Shown: positions 48,308-56,946 of the stretch, piece by piece
How the letters are laid out: each line of letters begins with the position of its first letter
How positions within the stretch are numbered: the stretch's first letter is position 1
Source of the DNA: an uncultured Collinsella sp.
GTDB taxonomy: Bacteria > Actinomycetota > Coriobacteriia > Coriobacteriales > Coriobacteriaceae
Length of the DNA stretch: 64,000 bases
Reading direction: 5' to 3'
NCBI GenBank assembly: GCA_958452935.1
Contig: CAUDVX010000001.1
Location: forward strand, 137,753-201,752
The notes under the pieces: model-generated
The model's database searches: none
What the model was told of the DNA's origin: nothing
The model's input: only the letters and a program-made list of their open reading frames with translations
Program-made: the position numbers and the translations under genes

Positions 48308-49441
48308 CTAGGCGGACTGCTCCTCGGCCTCCATCTCTTCCTCGGTCACGTCGTCGATCGGGACGAAGAGCGTGAACAGGAAGGCGAGGCCAAAGGCGAG
48401 CGCCAGCGAGATGCAGAAGGGAACGAACGCGCGGCTCATGAAGACGGGCAGCGTGGTGAGCGCGGGCAAAGCGAAGGCGGTGCCCGCGCAACCGAACAGG
48501 CCTGCCACGGCGGAGCCAATGCCGCCGGCGACGCATGCGCAGACCATGGGCTTCTTGAGGCGCAGGTTCACGCCGTACATCGCGGGCTCGGTGATGCCCA
48601 GCAGCGTGGTGAGCGAGGCGGAGATCGCCTGGGAGCGGAACTTCTTGTTCTTAGTCTTGAGGGCGACGGCGAGCGCGGCACCGCCCTGGGCGAAGATCGC
48701 GCCGCCGAACAGGGCCATGATGGTGTCGAAGCCGTAGACCGCGACGTTGTTCATGGCAATGGGGAACAGGGCCCAGTGCAGGCCGAGGATGACGAGGAAC
48801 GGCTGGAACGCGCCGATCAGCGCGCCGGCGACGAGCGGCGAGAGGTTGTATACGGCCTCATAGCCCTGCGCGAGCCAACCGCCCACGATGGTGCCGAGGG
48901 GGCCGAAGACGGCCAGGGTGAGCGGGACGATAACGATGATCGTGATAGGCGGCGTGAACAGGCCGCGGAAGGTCTCGGGGATGATCTTATAGCAGGCCTT
49001 CTGGACCCAGCTCGCGCAGTAGATGGCAAGAAGGATGGGGATGACGGAGCTGGAGTACGTCGCCTTCGAGAGCTCGAGGCCAAACAGGTAGACGGGCGCG
49101 TCCGCTGCCATGATGGTGGTGATGGACGGATACACCAGGATGCAGCCGAGAAGGACGGCGGTCACCGTGTCAACATCGAAGCGCTTTGACGAGGTGTAAG
49201 CAAGAAACACCGGGATGAAGTAGAACAGCGAGTCGGCCATCGCGTTGAGGATCGCATACGTGGTCGAGTCGTCGGTGACCATGCCCGAGACCTGCAGAAG
49301 CGTCAGGATGCCCTTGAGGATGCCGACGGAGACGAGCAGGTTGATGATCGGGAGGAAGAACGAAGACAGCAGGACGACGACCGCGTTGACGCCGCGTTGG
49401 AACGCGTTGGGCGTCTTTTCTGGGGCTTGCGTGGTTGTCAC
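48308..49441 (-). CDS. PTS EIIC domain protein without EIIA/EIIB
   Basis: 377-residue polytopic membrane protein of the glucose/glucoside EIIC superfamily: about ten hydrophobic segments, the substrate-side motif GITEPAMYGVNLRLKKP, and PAL-type residues in ITTIMAADAP. The C-terminus is acidic (DDVTEEEMEAEEQSA) and no phosphorylatable EIIB Cys domain or EIIA His domain is fused or adjacent. It therefore either borrows EIIB from another system or works as a transporter without phosphorylation. GTG start after AAAGGAG. Confidence 0.82.
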   Translation of the reverse strand: MTTTQAPEKTPNAFQRGVNAVVVLLSSFFLPIINLLVSVGILKGILTLLQVSGMVTDDSTTYAILNAMADSLFYFIPVFLAYTSSKRFDVDTVTAVLLGCILVYPSITTIMAADAPVYLFGLELSKATYSSSVIPILLAIYCASWVQKACYKIIPETFRGLFTPPITIIVIVPLTLAVFGPLGTIVGGWLAQGYEAVYNLSPLVAGALIGAFQPFLVILGLHWALFPIAMNNVAVYGFDTIMALFGGAIFAQGGAALAVALKTKNKKFRSQAISASLTTLLGITEPAMYGVNLRLKKPMVCACVAGGIGSAVAGLFGCAGTAFALPALTTLPVFMSRAFVPFCISLALAFGLAFLFTLFVPIDDVTEEEMEAEEQSA

Positions 49442-49480
49442 GGTTTCTCTCCTTTCTGAAGCGTCCTGTCAGACGCTGGC

Positions 49481-51007
49481 CTACATATAGTTGCAGGTGT
49501 GCGGAAGGGCGGTCTCGGTATAGCCAAGGGCCTCGGCGCAGACCTTGCGGCCGTTGCAGACGGCGATGATGTCGTCGAGCATCCTGTCGCGCATCTCCTC
49601 CATGGACTCGGGGCCGTAGATCGTCGGGCTCGCGTCGAGGTCGGTGTTGTCCCTCATGGCCTCGTAGGTGCGCTTGTTGGCAGTCAGGCGATACACGGGC
49701 GCGATAGCGTTTCCGGTGGGGGTGCCAAGACCGGTCGAGAAGACCACGAGCTGGCAGCCGCCGGCGATGATGCCGCCCACGCTGGAGGGGTCGTTGCCGG
49801 GGGTGTCCATCACGACGAGGCCCTCGTGCGGATTGAGCTGCGCCGCGTACGGATAGACGGCGTTGAGGGGGCTGTGGCCTCCCTTGTGCACGCAGCCGAG
49901 AGACTTCTCCTCGAGGGTCGTGAGTCCGCCAGCCATATTTCCAGGGCTGGGGTTGCCCTCTCGCATCTCGGCGCCAAACATCTGGACGTACTTCTCGTAG
50001 TCGTAGACGATCTTGAGGATGTCGTCCGAAACTTGCTTGTCCTTCGCGCGGCGGGCGAGGATGTGCTCGGCGCCAAAGAGCTCGGGCGTCTCGCACAGCA
50101 CGGAGGTGGCACCATGATTGACGAGCCAGTCGGAGACCTCGCCGATCAGCGGATTGGAGCCAAGGCCGCTCGAGGGGTCGGAGCCGCCGCAGTTGGTGCC
50201 GAAGATGAGCTCGGAGATGTCAGTGGGCTCGCGGACGCACCGGTCCGCCTCGGTGACCATCTTGCGGGCAAGGCGCGTACCCTCCTCGATCGCCCTGATG
50301 GAGCCGCCGACCTTTTGGATGACCAGGGTCTCGACGGGCTTGTTGGTGCGCTCGCGAATCGCGTCGACCACGATGTCGTTCTGGCAGCCCTCGCAGCCCA
50401 GGGAGACGCAAACGACGCCATAGATGTTCGGGTTCGCAGCGTAGCCTGCCAAGGCAGCAATAGTCACCTTCTGGTCGCAGTCGACCTGCGAACAGCCATT
50501 CTGGTTGTGGAAGGAGACGCAGCCCTCAACCGCGTTCGCGATCCTCTCCGTGGTGTCGGAGGCACAGATGCTCGTGGGAAGGATCAGGACGTGGTTGCGG
50601 ATGCCGACGCGACCGTCCGGGCGACGGTAGCCCATGAAGGTGCGCGTGCCCTCCGCGGACGAGGAGGTCTTGGAGGCGACGGAGTCGGTGTCGGTGACGA
50701 CGGAGTCCTTCAGGTCGTCGGAGCTGGCGCAGTTGTGCGTATGAACATGCTGCCCGCGCTTGATGTCCGTGGTGGCCACGCCGATGAACTCGCCATACTT
50801 GACGATCTTCTCACCCTTGGGGATGTCCACGAGGGCAATCTTGTGGAACAGCGGGATGTCGTCGGTCACGGTAACGCTCGCCAGCGTGCCGTCCGGCATG
50901 GGATAGCGGGCCTCGGCGCCCGCCTCCAGTTGGTAGGTGGCGACGGCGACGTTGTCCCTCTGATCGATGACAACGGCGTTTTGGCCTTGGCTTACAGCGT
51001 CTGACAT
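49481..51007 (-). CDS. UxaA-family altronate/galactarate-type dehydratase
   Basis: 508-residue sugar-acid dehydratase. N-terminal SAF-like domain (about 10-100, ending HVHTHNCAS), then the dehydratase body: GYRRPDGRVGIRNHVLILPT, QVDCDQ, GLGSNPLIGEVSDWL and many cysteines (SLGCEGCQND, FGTNCGGSD) that can bind iron. Full-length UxaA/GarD proteins combine both parts as here. Product would be a 2-keto-3-deoxy acid, matching the aldolase in the operon. ATG follows GGGAGG; first gene, facing the IclR gene across a palindrome. Confidence 0.88.
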   Translation of the reverse strand: MSDAVSQGQNAVVIDQRDNVAVATYQLEAGAEARYPMPDGTLASVTVTDDIPLFHKIALVDIPKGEKIVKYGEFIGVATTDIKRGQHVHTHNCASSDDLKDSVVTDTDSVASKTSSSAEGTRTFMGYRRPDGRVGIRNHVLILPTSICASDTTERIANAVEGCVSFHNQNGCSQVDCDQKVTIAALAGYAANPNIYGVVCVSLGCEGCQNDIVVDAIRERTNKPVETLVIQKVGGSIRAIEEGTRLARKMVTEADRCVREPTDISELIFGTNCGGSDPSSGLGSNPLIGEVSDWLVNHGATSVLCETPELFGAEHILARRAKDKQVSDDILKIVYDYEKYVQMFGAEMREGNPSPGNMAGGLTTLEEKSLGCVHKGGHSPLNAVYPYAAQLNPHEGLVVMDTPGNDPSSVGGIIAGGCQLVVFSTGLGTPTGNAIAPVYRLTANKRTYEAMRDNTDLDASPTIYGPESMEEMRDRMLDDIIAVCNGRKVCAEALGYTETALPHTCNYM

Positions 51008-51027
51008 GTTTCCTCCCTATGTTCATT

Positions 51028-51059
51028 CGAATAACGTTCGTATTTACGAACGTTATTCG
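51028..51059. promoter_or_regulatory. Perfect 32-nt palindrome, probable IclR operator
   Basis: Arms CGAATAACGTTCGTA and TACGAACGTTATTCG with a TT centre, 21 nt before the dehydratase start and in the divergent gap facing the IclR gene. IclR-family repressors bind palindromes of this kind; the position fits control of the operon by the neighbour. Confidence 0.75.
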
Positions 51060-51206
51060 TTATACGGAACAATATATATGAAATGCTGAAGATCTCACAC
51101 GGTCCCGCCGCGAATGGTTTTGGTTGGCCGGTGAACGGTTGCTTGAAGGGGCATGCCGCTATACTTACGGGGAAAGTTTGGGCGTTAATGAACAAGGAGA
51201 GTTGCC

Positions 51207-51962
51207 ATGTCCTCGCGATATAATCCTGCTGGCCACCGCTCTACCTTGCGGGTTCTATCAATCTTTGAGGCCCTTTCGGCTACAAAGAGCGGACTTACCA
51301 TGGCGGAGATATGCCGCATTGTCGGCGCTCCAAAAAGCAGTCTCTTCTCGATTTTGCACACCATGGCCGATTCAGATTACGTTAGTTATGACGAGACTAC
51401 CGGTAGGTATTCGATTGGGCTTAAGACGTATCTGCTGGGCAAGGCATTCGATCGTGAGAGTGGGGGATTGTCCTCTTTTGAAACAGCCATGCGAAAGGTT
51501 GTCGCATCGTGCGGAGAGACCTGTCAGCTCGGTGTGCTCGACCACGGTCGTGTCCTCTATATTTCGCGCGTTGATTCCCCCCAGCACATCCGTCTTTCAT
51601 CGGAAATCGGTAAGACCCTTCCTGCGCACTGCACGGCGATAGGAAAGGCGATTCTATCTCGATGGGATGAGGAGTTGGTTCGCTCGCTGCTTCCTGTCCC
51701 ATTCGAAAAAACGACTGAGCATGCGGTAAAAGACATGGATGACCTGATGCGGCAGCTCGAGGAGGTTCGACGGTGTGGTTTTGCATATGATCATCAGGAG
51801 ATGGCAGAAGGGGTTGAGTGCATCGCCGTTCCCATAGAAAAAGGTGGGCGTCTCTATGGTTTAAGCGTTTCGGTCCCTGCGTATCGTTTTGATACTGAGG
51901 TGCAAAACGGGGTAGAACACGCGCTTTCTGATGCAAGGGACCAGTTGGAGCGCGTTTCGTAG
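51207..51962 (+). CDS. IclR-family transcriptional regulator
   Basis: 251 residues: winged-helix at 10-75 (RVLSIFEALSATKSGLTMAEICRIVGAPKSSLFSILHTM) and a GAF-like effector domain at 85-250 (LPAHCTAIGKAILS, AEGVECIAVPI). ATG follows AAGGAG. Divergent from the dehydratase operon, so most likely its regulator, responding to a pathway intermediate. Confidence 0.93.
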   Translation: MSSRYNPAGHRSTLRVLSIFEALSATKSGLTMAEICRIVGAPKSSLFSILHTMADSDYVSYDETTGRYSIGLKTYLLGKAFDRESGGLSSFETAMRKVVASCGETCQLGVLDHGRVLYISRVDSPQHIRLSSEIGKTLPAHCTAIGKAILSRWDEELVRSLLPVPFEKTTEHAVKDMDDLMRQLEEVRRCGFAYDHQEMAEGVECIAVPIEKGGRLYGLSVSVPAYRFDTEVQNGVEHALSDARDQLERVS

Positions 51963-52020
51963 GCTTTTGTGCCGCAGTGCGCGGTGCGCGATTGCATAGT
52001 GATAACACGCCGCATTCATA

Positions 52021-52049
52021 TTGCCCCCTTGAAATGCTCGGTATATACT
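52021..52049 (+). promoter_or_regulatory. Promoter of tRNA-Gly
   Basis: TTGCCC (52021-52026), 17-nt spacer, TATACT (52044-52049), 33 nt before the tRNA. Confidence 0.6.
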
Positions 52050-52082
52050 ATCCAAGCATTTAATTTATCCCAATGCGCAATT

Positions 52083-52157
52083 GCGGGCATCGCCAAGTGG
52101 TAAGGCATCAGCTTCCCAAGCTGACACTCGCGGGTTCGAGTCCCGTTGCCCGCTCCA
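52083..52157 (+). tRNA. tRNA-Gly (anticodon CCC)
   Basis: 75-nt tRNA; acceptor GCGGGCA pairs with TGCCCGC, anticodon loop TTCCCAA, T arm GCGGGTTCGAGTCCCG, encoded CCA. Confidence 0.96.
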
Positions 52158-52167
52158 TTCGAATTTC

Positions 52168-52200
52168 AGGCACGGTAACGTTTCGTTACCGTGCCTTTTT
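52168..52200 (+). terminator. Terminator after tRNA-Gly
   Basis: Perfect 13-bp stem AGGCACGGTAACG/CGTTACCGTGCCT, TTT loop and a T-run. Confidence 0.9.
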
Positions 52201-52211
52201 CAATAAAGTGC

Positions 52212-52322
52212 CGGGACTCGAACCCGCCAGGGTGCGAGCGTAAAGCAAACGCGAAGCGTTTGTAGCGAGCAGGCGAAGGCGCCGGAAGGCGCCTGAAGCC
52301 GGTGCGGATTTGCAAAGCAAAT
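52212..52322. repeat. Inverted tRNA T-arm copy followed by three hairpins
   Basis: 52212-52227 is the exact reverse complement of the tRNA-Gly T arm (52130-52145, 16 of 16). Then come three small hairpins: CAAACGC-GAA-GCGTTTG (52246-52262), AGGCGCC-GGAA-GGCGCCT (52277-52294, with outer GGC/GCC), and ATTTGC-AAA-GCAAAT (52308-52322). No open frame. It looks like the 3' remnant of a leftward tRNA joined to a structured element, or a folded RNA; unknown. Confidence 0.6.
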
Positions 52323-52451
52323 ACGTGGACGTCCCCATGGCCGCTCTATGCTACAAAATGTTAGGTTAATGCCTACTGCCCATACTTGCACCCGCGCACG
52401 GTACAATGGTTGGGTTACGACCAACGTGCCAATAACCAAAAAGGAGCCGCT

Positions 52452-53798
52452 ATGATCGATCGCTATACCCGCCCGGAGATGGGACACATCTTCTCCCTCG
52501 AGAACAAGTACGCCATTTGGCAGGAGATTGAGGTCCTGGCCTGCGAGGCTCAGGCGGAGCTCGGCAAGATCGGTATTTCCAAAGAAGAGGCCCAGTGGAT
52601 TCGCGACCACGCCAACTTTGAGAAGGCGAAGGTTGACGAGATCGAGGAGGTCACGCGCCACGATGTCATCGCCTTCCTGACCAACATGAAGGAATATATC
52701 GACGCCGATGTTCCCGAGGGCGAGCCCAAGCCTAGCCGCTGGGTTCACTACGGTATGACCAGCTCCGACCTGGGTGATACGGCTCTGTGCTATCAGCTTA
52801 CTCAGGCGTGTGACCTGATTATCGAGGACGTCAAGAAGCTCGGCGTGATCTGCAAGCGCCGTGCCTTCGAGGCGCGCAATACGCTCTGCGCCGGCCGCAC
52901 CCACGGCATCCATGCCGAGCCGATGACCTTCGGTATGAAGTTTGGCTCTTGGGCATGGGAGCTCAAGCGCGATCTCGATCGTCTTGAGGACGCTCGCAAG
53001 AACGTTGCCTTCGGTGCCATCTCCGGTGCCGTCGGCACCTACAGCTCCATCGAGCCGTTCGTCGAGGAGTACGTTTGCGAGCACCTGGGCCTGGTCCACG
53101 ATCCGCTGTCCACGCAGGTCATCAGCCGCGATCACCATGCCTACCTTGCCGGCGTGCTTGCCACCACAGCGGCCACCTGCGAGCGCATCGCGACCGAGGT
53201 CCGCAATCTGCAGAAGACCGATACGCTCGAGGCCGAGGAGCCCTTCCGCAAGGGCCAAAAGGGCAGCTCCGCCATGCCGCACAAGCGCAACCCCATCACC
53301 ATGGAGAAGGTCTGCGGCCTGTCGCGCGTCGTGAAGTCCAACGCTCAGGTCGCCTTTGACAACGTTGCCCTGTGGCACGAGCGCGACATTTCGCACTCTT
53401 CCGCCGAGCGTGTCGCCCAGGCCGATAGCTTCATCGCGCTCGACCACATGTTCCAATGCCTCATCCGCGTTATCGACGGCCTGCAGCTGTATCCGGCCCG
53501 CATGATGGCCAATCTCAACAAGACCCGCGGCCTCATCTTCTCCTCCAAGGTCCTGCTTGCCCTTGTCGACACGGGCATCACCCGCGAGGACGCCTATGCG
53601 ATCGTGCAGGAAAATGCCATGGCCACCTGGCACGAGGTGCAGGATTGTGTCTCCGGCCCCACCTTTAAGGAGCGTCTCGAGGCCGATCCGCGCTGCACCG
53701 TCAGCCAGGAGAAACTCGACGAGATCTTTGATCCGTGGGACTTCCTCACCCGCATCGACACGGTCTTCGACCGCCTGGAGCAGCTGAGCTTCGAGTAG
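52452..53798 (+). CDS. purB: Adenylosuccinate lyase
   Basis: Catalyses two steps of purine synthesis: cleavage of SAICAR and of adenylosuccinate. 448 residues. Signature loop GSSAMPHKRNP with the flexible catalytic Ser; VHYGMTSSDLGDTA and RTHGIHAEPMTFGMK supply catalytic His residues. ATG at 52452 follows AAGGAG; the frame extends upstream without homology. Its partners purA and purC are at 2.4 and 60.7 kb. Confidence 0.97.
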   Translation: MIDRYTRPEMGHIFSLENKYAIWQEIEVLACEAQAELGKIGISKEEAQWIRDHANFEKAKVDEIEEVTRHDVIAFLTNMKEYIDADVPEGEPKPSRWVHYGMTSSDLGDTALCYQLTQACDLIIEDVKKLGVICKRRAFEARNTLCAGRTHGIHAEPMTFGMKFGSWAWELKRDLDRLEDARKNVAFGAISGAVGTYSSIEPFVEEYVCEHLGLVHDPLSTQVISRDHHAYLAGVLATTAATCERIATEVRNLQKTDTLEAEEPFRKGQKGSSAMPHKRNPITMEKVCGLSRVVKSNAQVAFDNVALWHERDISHSSAERVAQADSFIALDHMFQCLIRVIDGLQLYPARMMANLNKTRGLIFSSKVLLALVDTGITREDAYAIVQENAMATWHEVQDCVSGPTFKERLEADPRCTVSQEKLDEIFDPWDFLTRIDTVFDRLEQLSFE

Positions 53799-53841
53799 GG
53801 TTAACCTAATTCGACCGCTTGCGGATGCATTTCAACCTTTG

Positions 53842-53874
53842 GCGCCTTGCCCATCTTGGGTGAGGCGCTTTTTT
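53842..53874 (+). terminator. purB terminator
   Basis: Stem GCGCC..GCCCA with TGGG..GGCGC and a run of six T. Confidence 0.83.
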
Positions 53875-53936
53875 ATTGCCGCATCGGCCCCGGGTATAAA
53901 ATGAAATCCGACTGCTGTTTCGATGAAGGGGGGCGC

Positions 53937-54773
53937 GTGCCCGGACGCACCAAGCGAGCCGCCATCGTCTCGTTTACGCTCATGCTCCTTGTTGCCGCCT
54001 GTGTGGCCGCCCTGACGTATACCGTTCGAAGCAGTTCTTCCTCATCGAATGAAGCCGACAAAGATCTCCCGGTACTCAAAATCGGCGTTACGGATAACGA
54101 CCCCTATGTGTATATCGATACCACGGGCGATTACGCCGGTATCGATATCGACATCGCCCGCGAGGCCTGCAAGCGCGCGGGGATCAAGCCACGGTTTGTC
54201 GATATTGACTGGAACGACCGCGACCGGCTGCTCAAAAACGGTGATATCGATTGCCTGTGGTGCGACTATTCTCCCTGTTATCGCGAGGATAAGTATTACT
54301 GGACCGAGCCGTATCTAACCGTGACGGTCTCGGTTGCCGCCAAGAAAACGAGTGGCATCAATTCCTTGGCGCATCTCGATGGAAGCAAGACCATCGCGGT
54401 GATTGCGGGTTCGGTGAGCGAACGCCGATTGCTCGCAGGGGATCTGGAAATCTCGCCGGACGTGCAAATCAAATCGTATGGTTCTGCCGAACTCTGCAAA
54501 GCCGCCCTCGCCAAAGGGTATGTCGACTGTTGGATGGCGGACGTTCAATCGCTTGATCGACTCGTCGCCCAGTATCCCGGCGTTTATCGCGTGTTTGCCG
54601 ACAACGTTATGACGGTTGACCTGGGCGTTGCATTTGATGTTGCCTATGAGGGAGAGTGCGTCAAAAACCTCAATACCGCGCTGTTCGACATGGATCGAGA
54701 CGGCACGATAGAGCGCATTGTGGACAATTACAAGGCAGGAGCGACGACGGGCGGGCAAGGAGCGGAATCATGA
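53937..54773 (+). CDS. Membrane-anchored substrate-binding protein (SBP family 3 type)
   Basis: About 278 residues: an N-terminal signal anchor (AAIVSFTLMLLVAACVAALTY) and a family 3 (amino-acid type) binding domain: LKIGVTDNDPYVYIDTTGDYAGIDIDIAREACKRAG, DCLWCDYSPCYRE, VIAGSVSERRL and CWMADVQSLDRLV. No lipobox and no permease or ATPase genes nearby. I choose the GTG at 53937 after AAGGGGGG; an ATG at 53901 is in frame but lacks a ribosome site. The diguanylate cyclase gene starts inside its stop codon (ATGA), so it is probably the ligand sensor of that enzyme. Confidence 0.78.
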   Translation: MPGRTKRAAIVSFTLMLLVAACVAALTYTVRSSSSSSNEADKDLPVLKIGVTDNDPYVYIDTTGDYAGIDIDIAREACKRAGIKPRFVDIDWNDRDRLLKNGDIDCLWCDYSPCYREDKYYWTEPYLTVTVSVAAKKTSGINSLAHLDGSKTIAVIAGSVSERRLLAGDLEISPDVQIKSYGSAELCKAALAKGYVDCWMADVQSLDRLVAQYPGVYRVFADNVMTVDLGVAFDVAYEGECVKNLNTALFDMDRDGTIERIVDNYKAGATTGGQGAES

Positions 54774-56569
54774 CAAATGACAAACACCGCTTGCGTCGAA
54801 AGACTCTGACCGTCATAGCTGTCAGTGCTATTGTCAGCGCTGTCTTATTAGGTCTGTTGTATGCGGTTGGAACCCATCGCTGCCTCGAAAAAACGCTTGG
54901 GTTTGGCCAAGAAACCATGGCGTTTTTGGAAAACGCTTGCGAAAAATATGACCGCTACGAACAGGGGAGAAAAATCGAGACGACGCACGATTTGCTCGCC
55001 GCGGTCGAATCGTTTGCGACGTTCCTGTCCTCTGATCGCGTTGAGGTTAACAACGACCTTATCGAGCAATTTGTCCATGCCGAGAACCTTTCGGGGCTGA
55101 TGGTCATGGACTCCGATGGCCATATGGCCGCCCACTACGACATCGATGGTCGCGATCCGCTCATGTTGTGGCGAGAGGAGCTGGCCTGTTCGCCGGTCGC
55201 ATCGATGTATCAAGGTTCCAAAGTGACCTACTCAACTGTCGTTGAGCGCCGTGGTGTCGTTTTTGCCGTCTGTGCTGTCCCGTATGGTGACGGCGTTGCT
55301 CTGGCATACCGCTCACTTGTTTCCGATACGGCGGACGACTATTCATATTCCATAGCCGATGTGCTTGCGAACAACACCTTCCACCAAAGTCCCATGGTGC
55401 TTGTTATGGAGGATGCGGAGATTGTCTCATCCAACAGTGCCGATGCTGACGTGTCGCTCGCCCGACTCCTCGCCAGCGCAGGGGTTGAGTGGAAAGACGA
55501 CGGCCTGACGCCCATCGAATATCGAGGAGACAAATGGTACGCCGTGCGTGCGGCATATAAAGACTACCGCCTGTTTGCGCTGTATCCCAAATCCGAGGTC
55601 ATGTCTGACAGGGTTTCATTTGTCGCTGTCGGCGTCTTGGCATGCCTTGCGTTTTGGGTCGTGGTACTGTTGGCTCGAAATATCGTTGACCACCGCAATT
55701 TGGTCGAAAAGGATAAACAGCTTGGCATTATCAATGCCATAAGCGCCATCTACGATTCGACCTTCCTTTTGCATCTCGACACCCTCGAGATCGAGGGAAT
55801 CAATATGTCGCCGGCGATAGCGAAGATATTTGTCGAGCACAACGAGGCATATGACTTTATGGACACAGTCTGCCGGGATATCGTGAGCCCCGAAAGCCGC
55901 GAAGCGGTTGTGGGACTCGTAGATATAAGTACGCTTCGTGAACGTATGGAGGGCGTACCGTACTTGGCTGCCGAGGTGCGAGATTGTCGAGGCGCTTGGT
56001 ACTCGCTACAGGTTGTCCCCCAGCATCGCGATGAGCAAGGCCGCCTGGATTCGGTCGTCGTGGCGACGCACAACATATCGATGGTCAAGCATGCCGAGGA
56101 GCTGTCATACCAAGATAAACTGACGGGGCTTCGCAACCGCAACTATCTGGAATCGCGTGGAGATAGCCTGGTAAACGAGGACTTGCCAGTGAGCGTGATT
56201 ATGGTGGACTGTAATTATCTCAAGCGGACCAACGACATTTATGGTCACGAGATGGGGGATGAACTGCTGCGACGGACGGCGTCCGTGCTGCGGCGGATGG
56301 CTGGTGCGGATTACCTGCCGATGCGCGTTGGCGGCGACGAGTTTTTGCTGGTTTGCCCCCATACTGACAACGAGACTGCGCTCGGGCTGGAACAGGATCT
56401 TCGTCTCGGTCTTGCCGCGGTAAGCGATGAGACCCTGACGGTCAGCGCATCGATTGGCGTGGCGACCGTCGAGACGGCTGGAAATACGCTGGCCGATGTA
56501 TATCGTGTCGCCGACCACAATATGTATCGGGATAAGCGCATGGTCCACGCACAGGGTGCGGACTGCTAA
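54770..56569 (+). CDS. Membrane diguanylate cyclase (GGDEF)
   Basis: 599 residues: membrane helix 1 (about 12-32), an extracellular sensor region with five or more cysteines (about 33-270), helix 2 (about 280-302), a cytoplasmic PAS-like region (about 325-430) and a C-terminal GGDEF domain (about 435-599) with LTGLRNRNYLE, the active site RVGGDEFLLV and SIGVATVE. It should make cyclic di-GMP from GTP. I do not see an RxxD inhibitory site at the usual spacing. Overlaps the binding-protein gene by 4 nt. Confidence 0.9.
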   Translation: MTNDKHRLRRKTLTVIAVSAIVSAVLLGLLYAVGTHRCLEKTLGFGQETMAFLENACEKYDRYEQGRKIETTHDLLAAVESFATFLSSDRVEVNNDLIEQFVHAENLSGLMVMDSDGHMAAHYDIDGRDPLMLWREELACSPVASMYQGSKVTYSTVVERRGVVFAVCAVPYGDGVALAYRSLVSDTADDYSYSIADVLANNTFHQSPMVLVMEDAEIVSSNSADADVSLARLLASAGVEWKDDGLTPIEYRGDKWYAVRAAYKDYRLFALYPKSEVMSDRVSFVAVGVLACLAFWVVVLLARNIVDHRNLVEKDKQLGIINAISAIYDSTFLLHLDTLEIEGINMSPAIAKIFVEHNEAYDFMDTVCRDIVSPESREAVVGLVDISTLRERMEGVPYLAAEVRDCRGAWYSLQVVPQHRDEQGRLDSVVVATHNISMVKHAEELSYQDKLTGLRNRNYLESRGDSLVNEDLPVSVIMVDCNYLKRTNDIYGHEMGDELLRRTASVLRRMAGADYLPMRVGGDEFLLVCPHTDNETALGLEQDLRLGLAAVSDETLTVSASIGVATVETAGNTLADVYRVADHNMYRDKRMVHAQGADC

Positions 56570-56682
56570 TCTTGCCCCCACTAGTCCAAGCATCGTAGGA
56601 TGTTGAATCGGTGCTTGCGATAATAAGTCGGTCCAGGCGGGGATAATAGACGTCTGAAATTTCTTTCTGAGAGGGGATCTCA

Positions 56683-56946
56683 ATGATTAGTTTTGACTAC
56701 AAGCCTCAGGGTGTATGCTCTCGCAATATTCACCTCAATCTCTCTGACGATGGCAGCAAGGTGCTGGGCGTCGAGTTTACCGGCGGCTGCGATGGCAACC
56801 TCAAGGCCATCTCCAGGCTGGTCGAAGGCGCTCCCGCCGATCGCGTAATCGAGGTTCTCGCCGGTAATACCTGCGGTATGAAAAAGACCTCTTGCGCCGA
56901 TCAGCTTACGCGCGCTATCGAGGCCGCTCGCGCAGAGATCGCCTAA
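56683..56946 (+). CDS. TSCPD-domain protein (TIGR03905 type)
   Basis: 87-residue protein of the TSCPD family, related to a C-terminal domain of some ribonucleotide reductases. Cysteine pattern: YKPQGVCSRNI, GGCDGNL, NTCGMKKTSCADQL, which is likely a metal or redox site. ATG follows GAGGGG. Its stop overlaps the start of the Tat lipoprotein gene (TAATG). Confidence 0.85.
   Translation: MISFDYKPQGVCSRNIHLNLSDDGSKVLGVEFTGGCDGNLKAISRLVEGAPADRVIEVLAGNTCGMKKTSCADQLTRAIEAARAEIA

Noticed and set aside
49499..51004. Rightward open frame of 501 codons
   Set aside because: Antisense to the UxaA-family dehydratase, whose motifs are clear.
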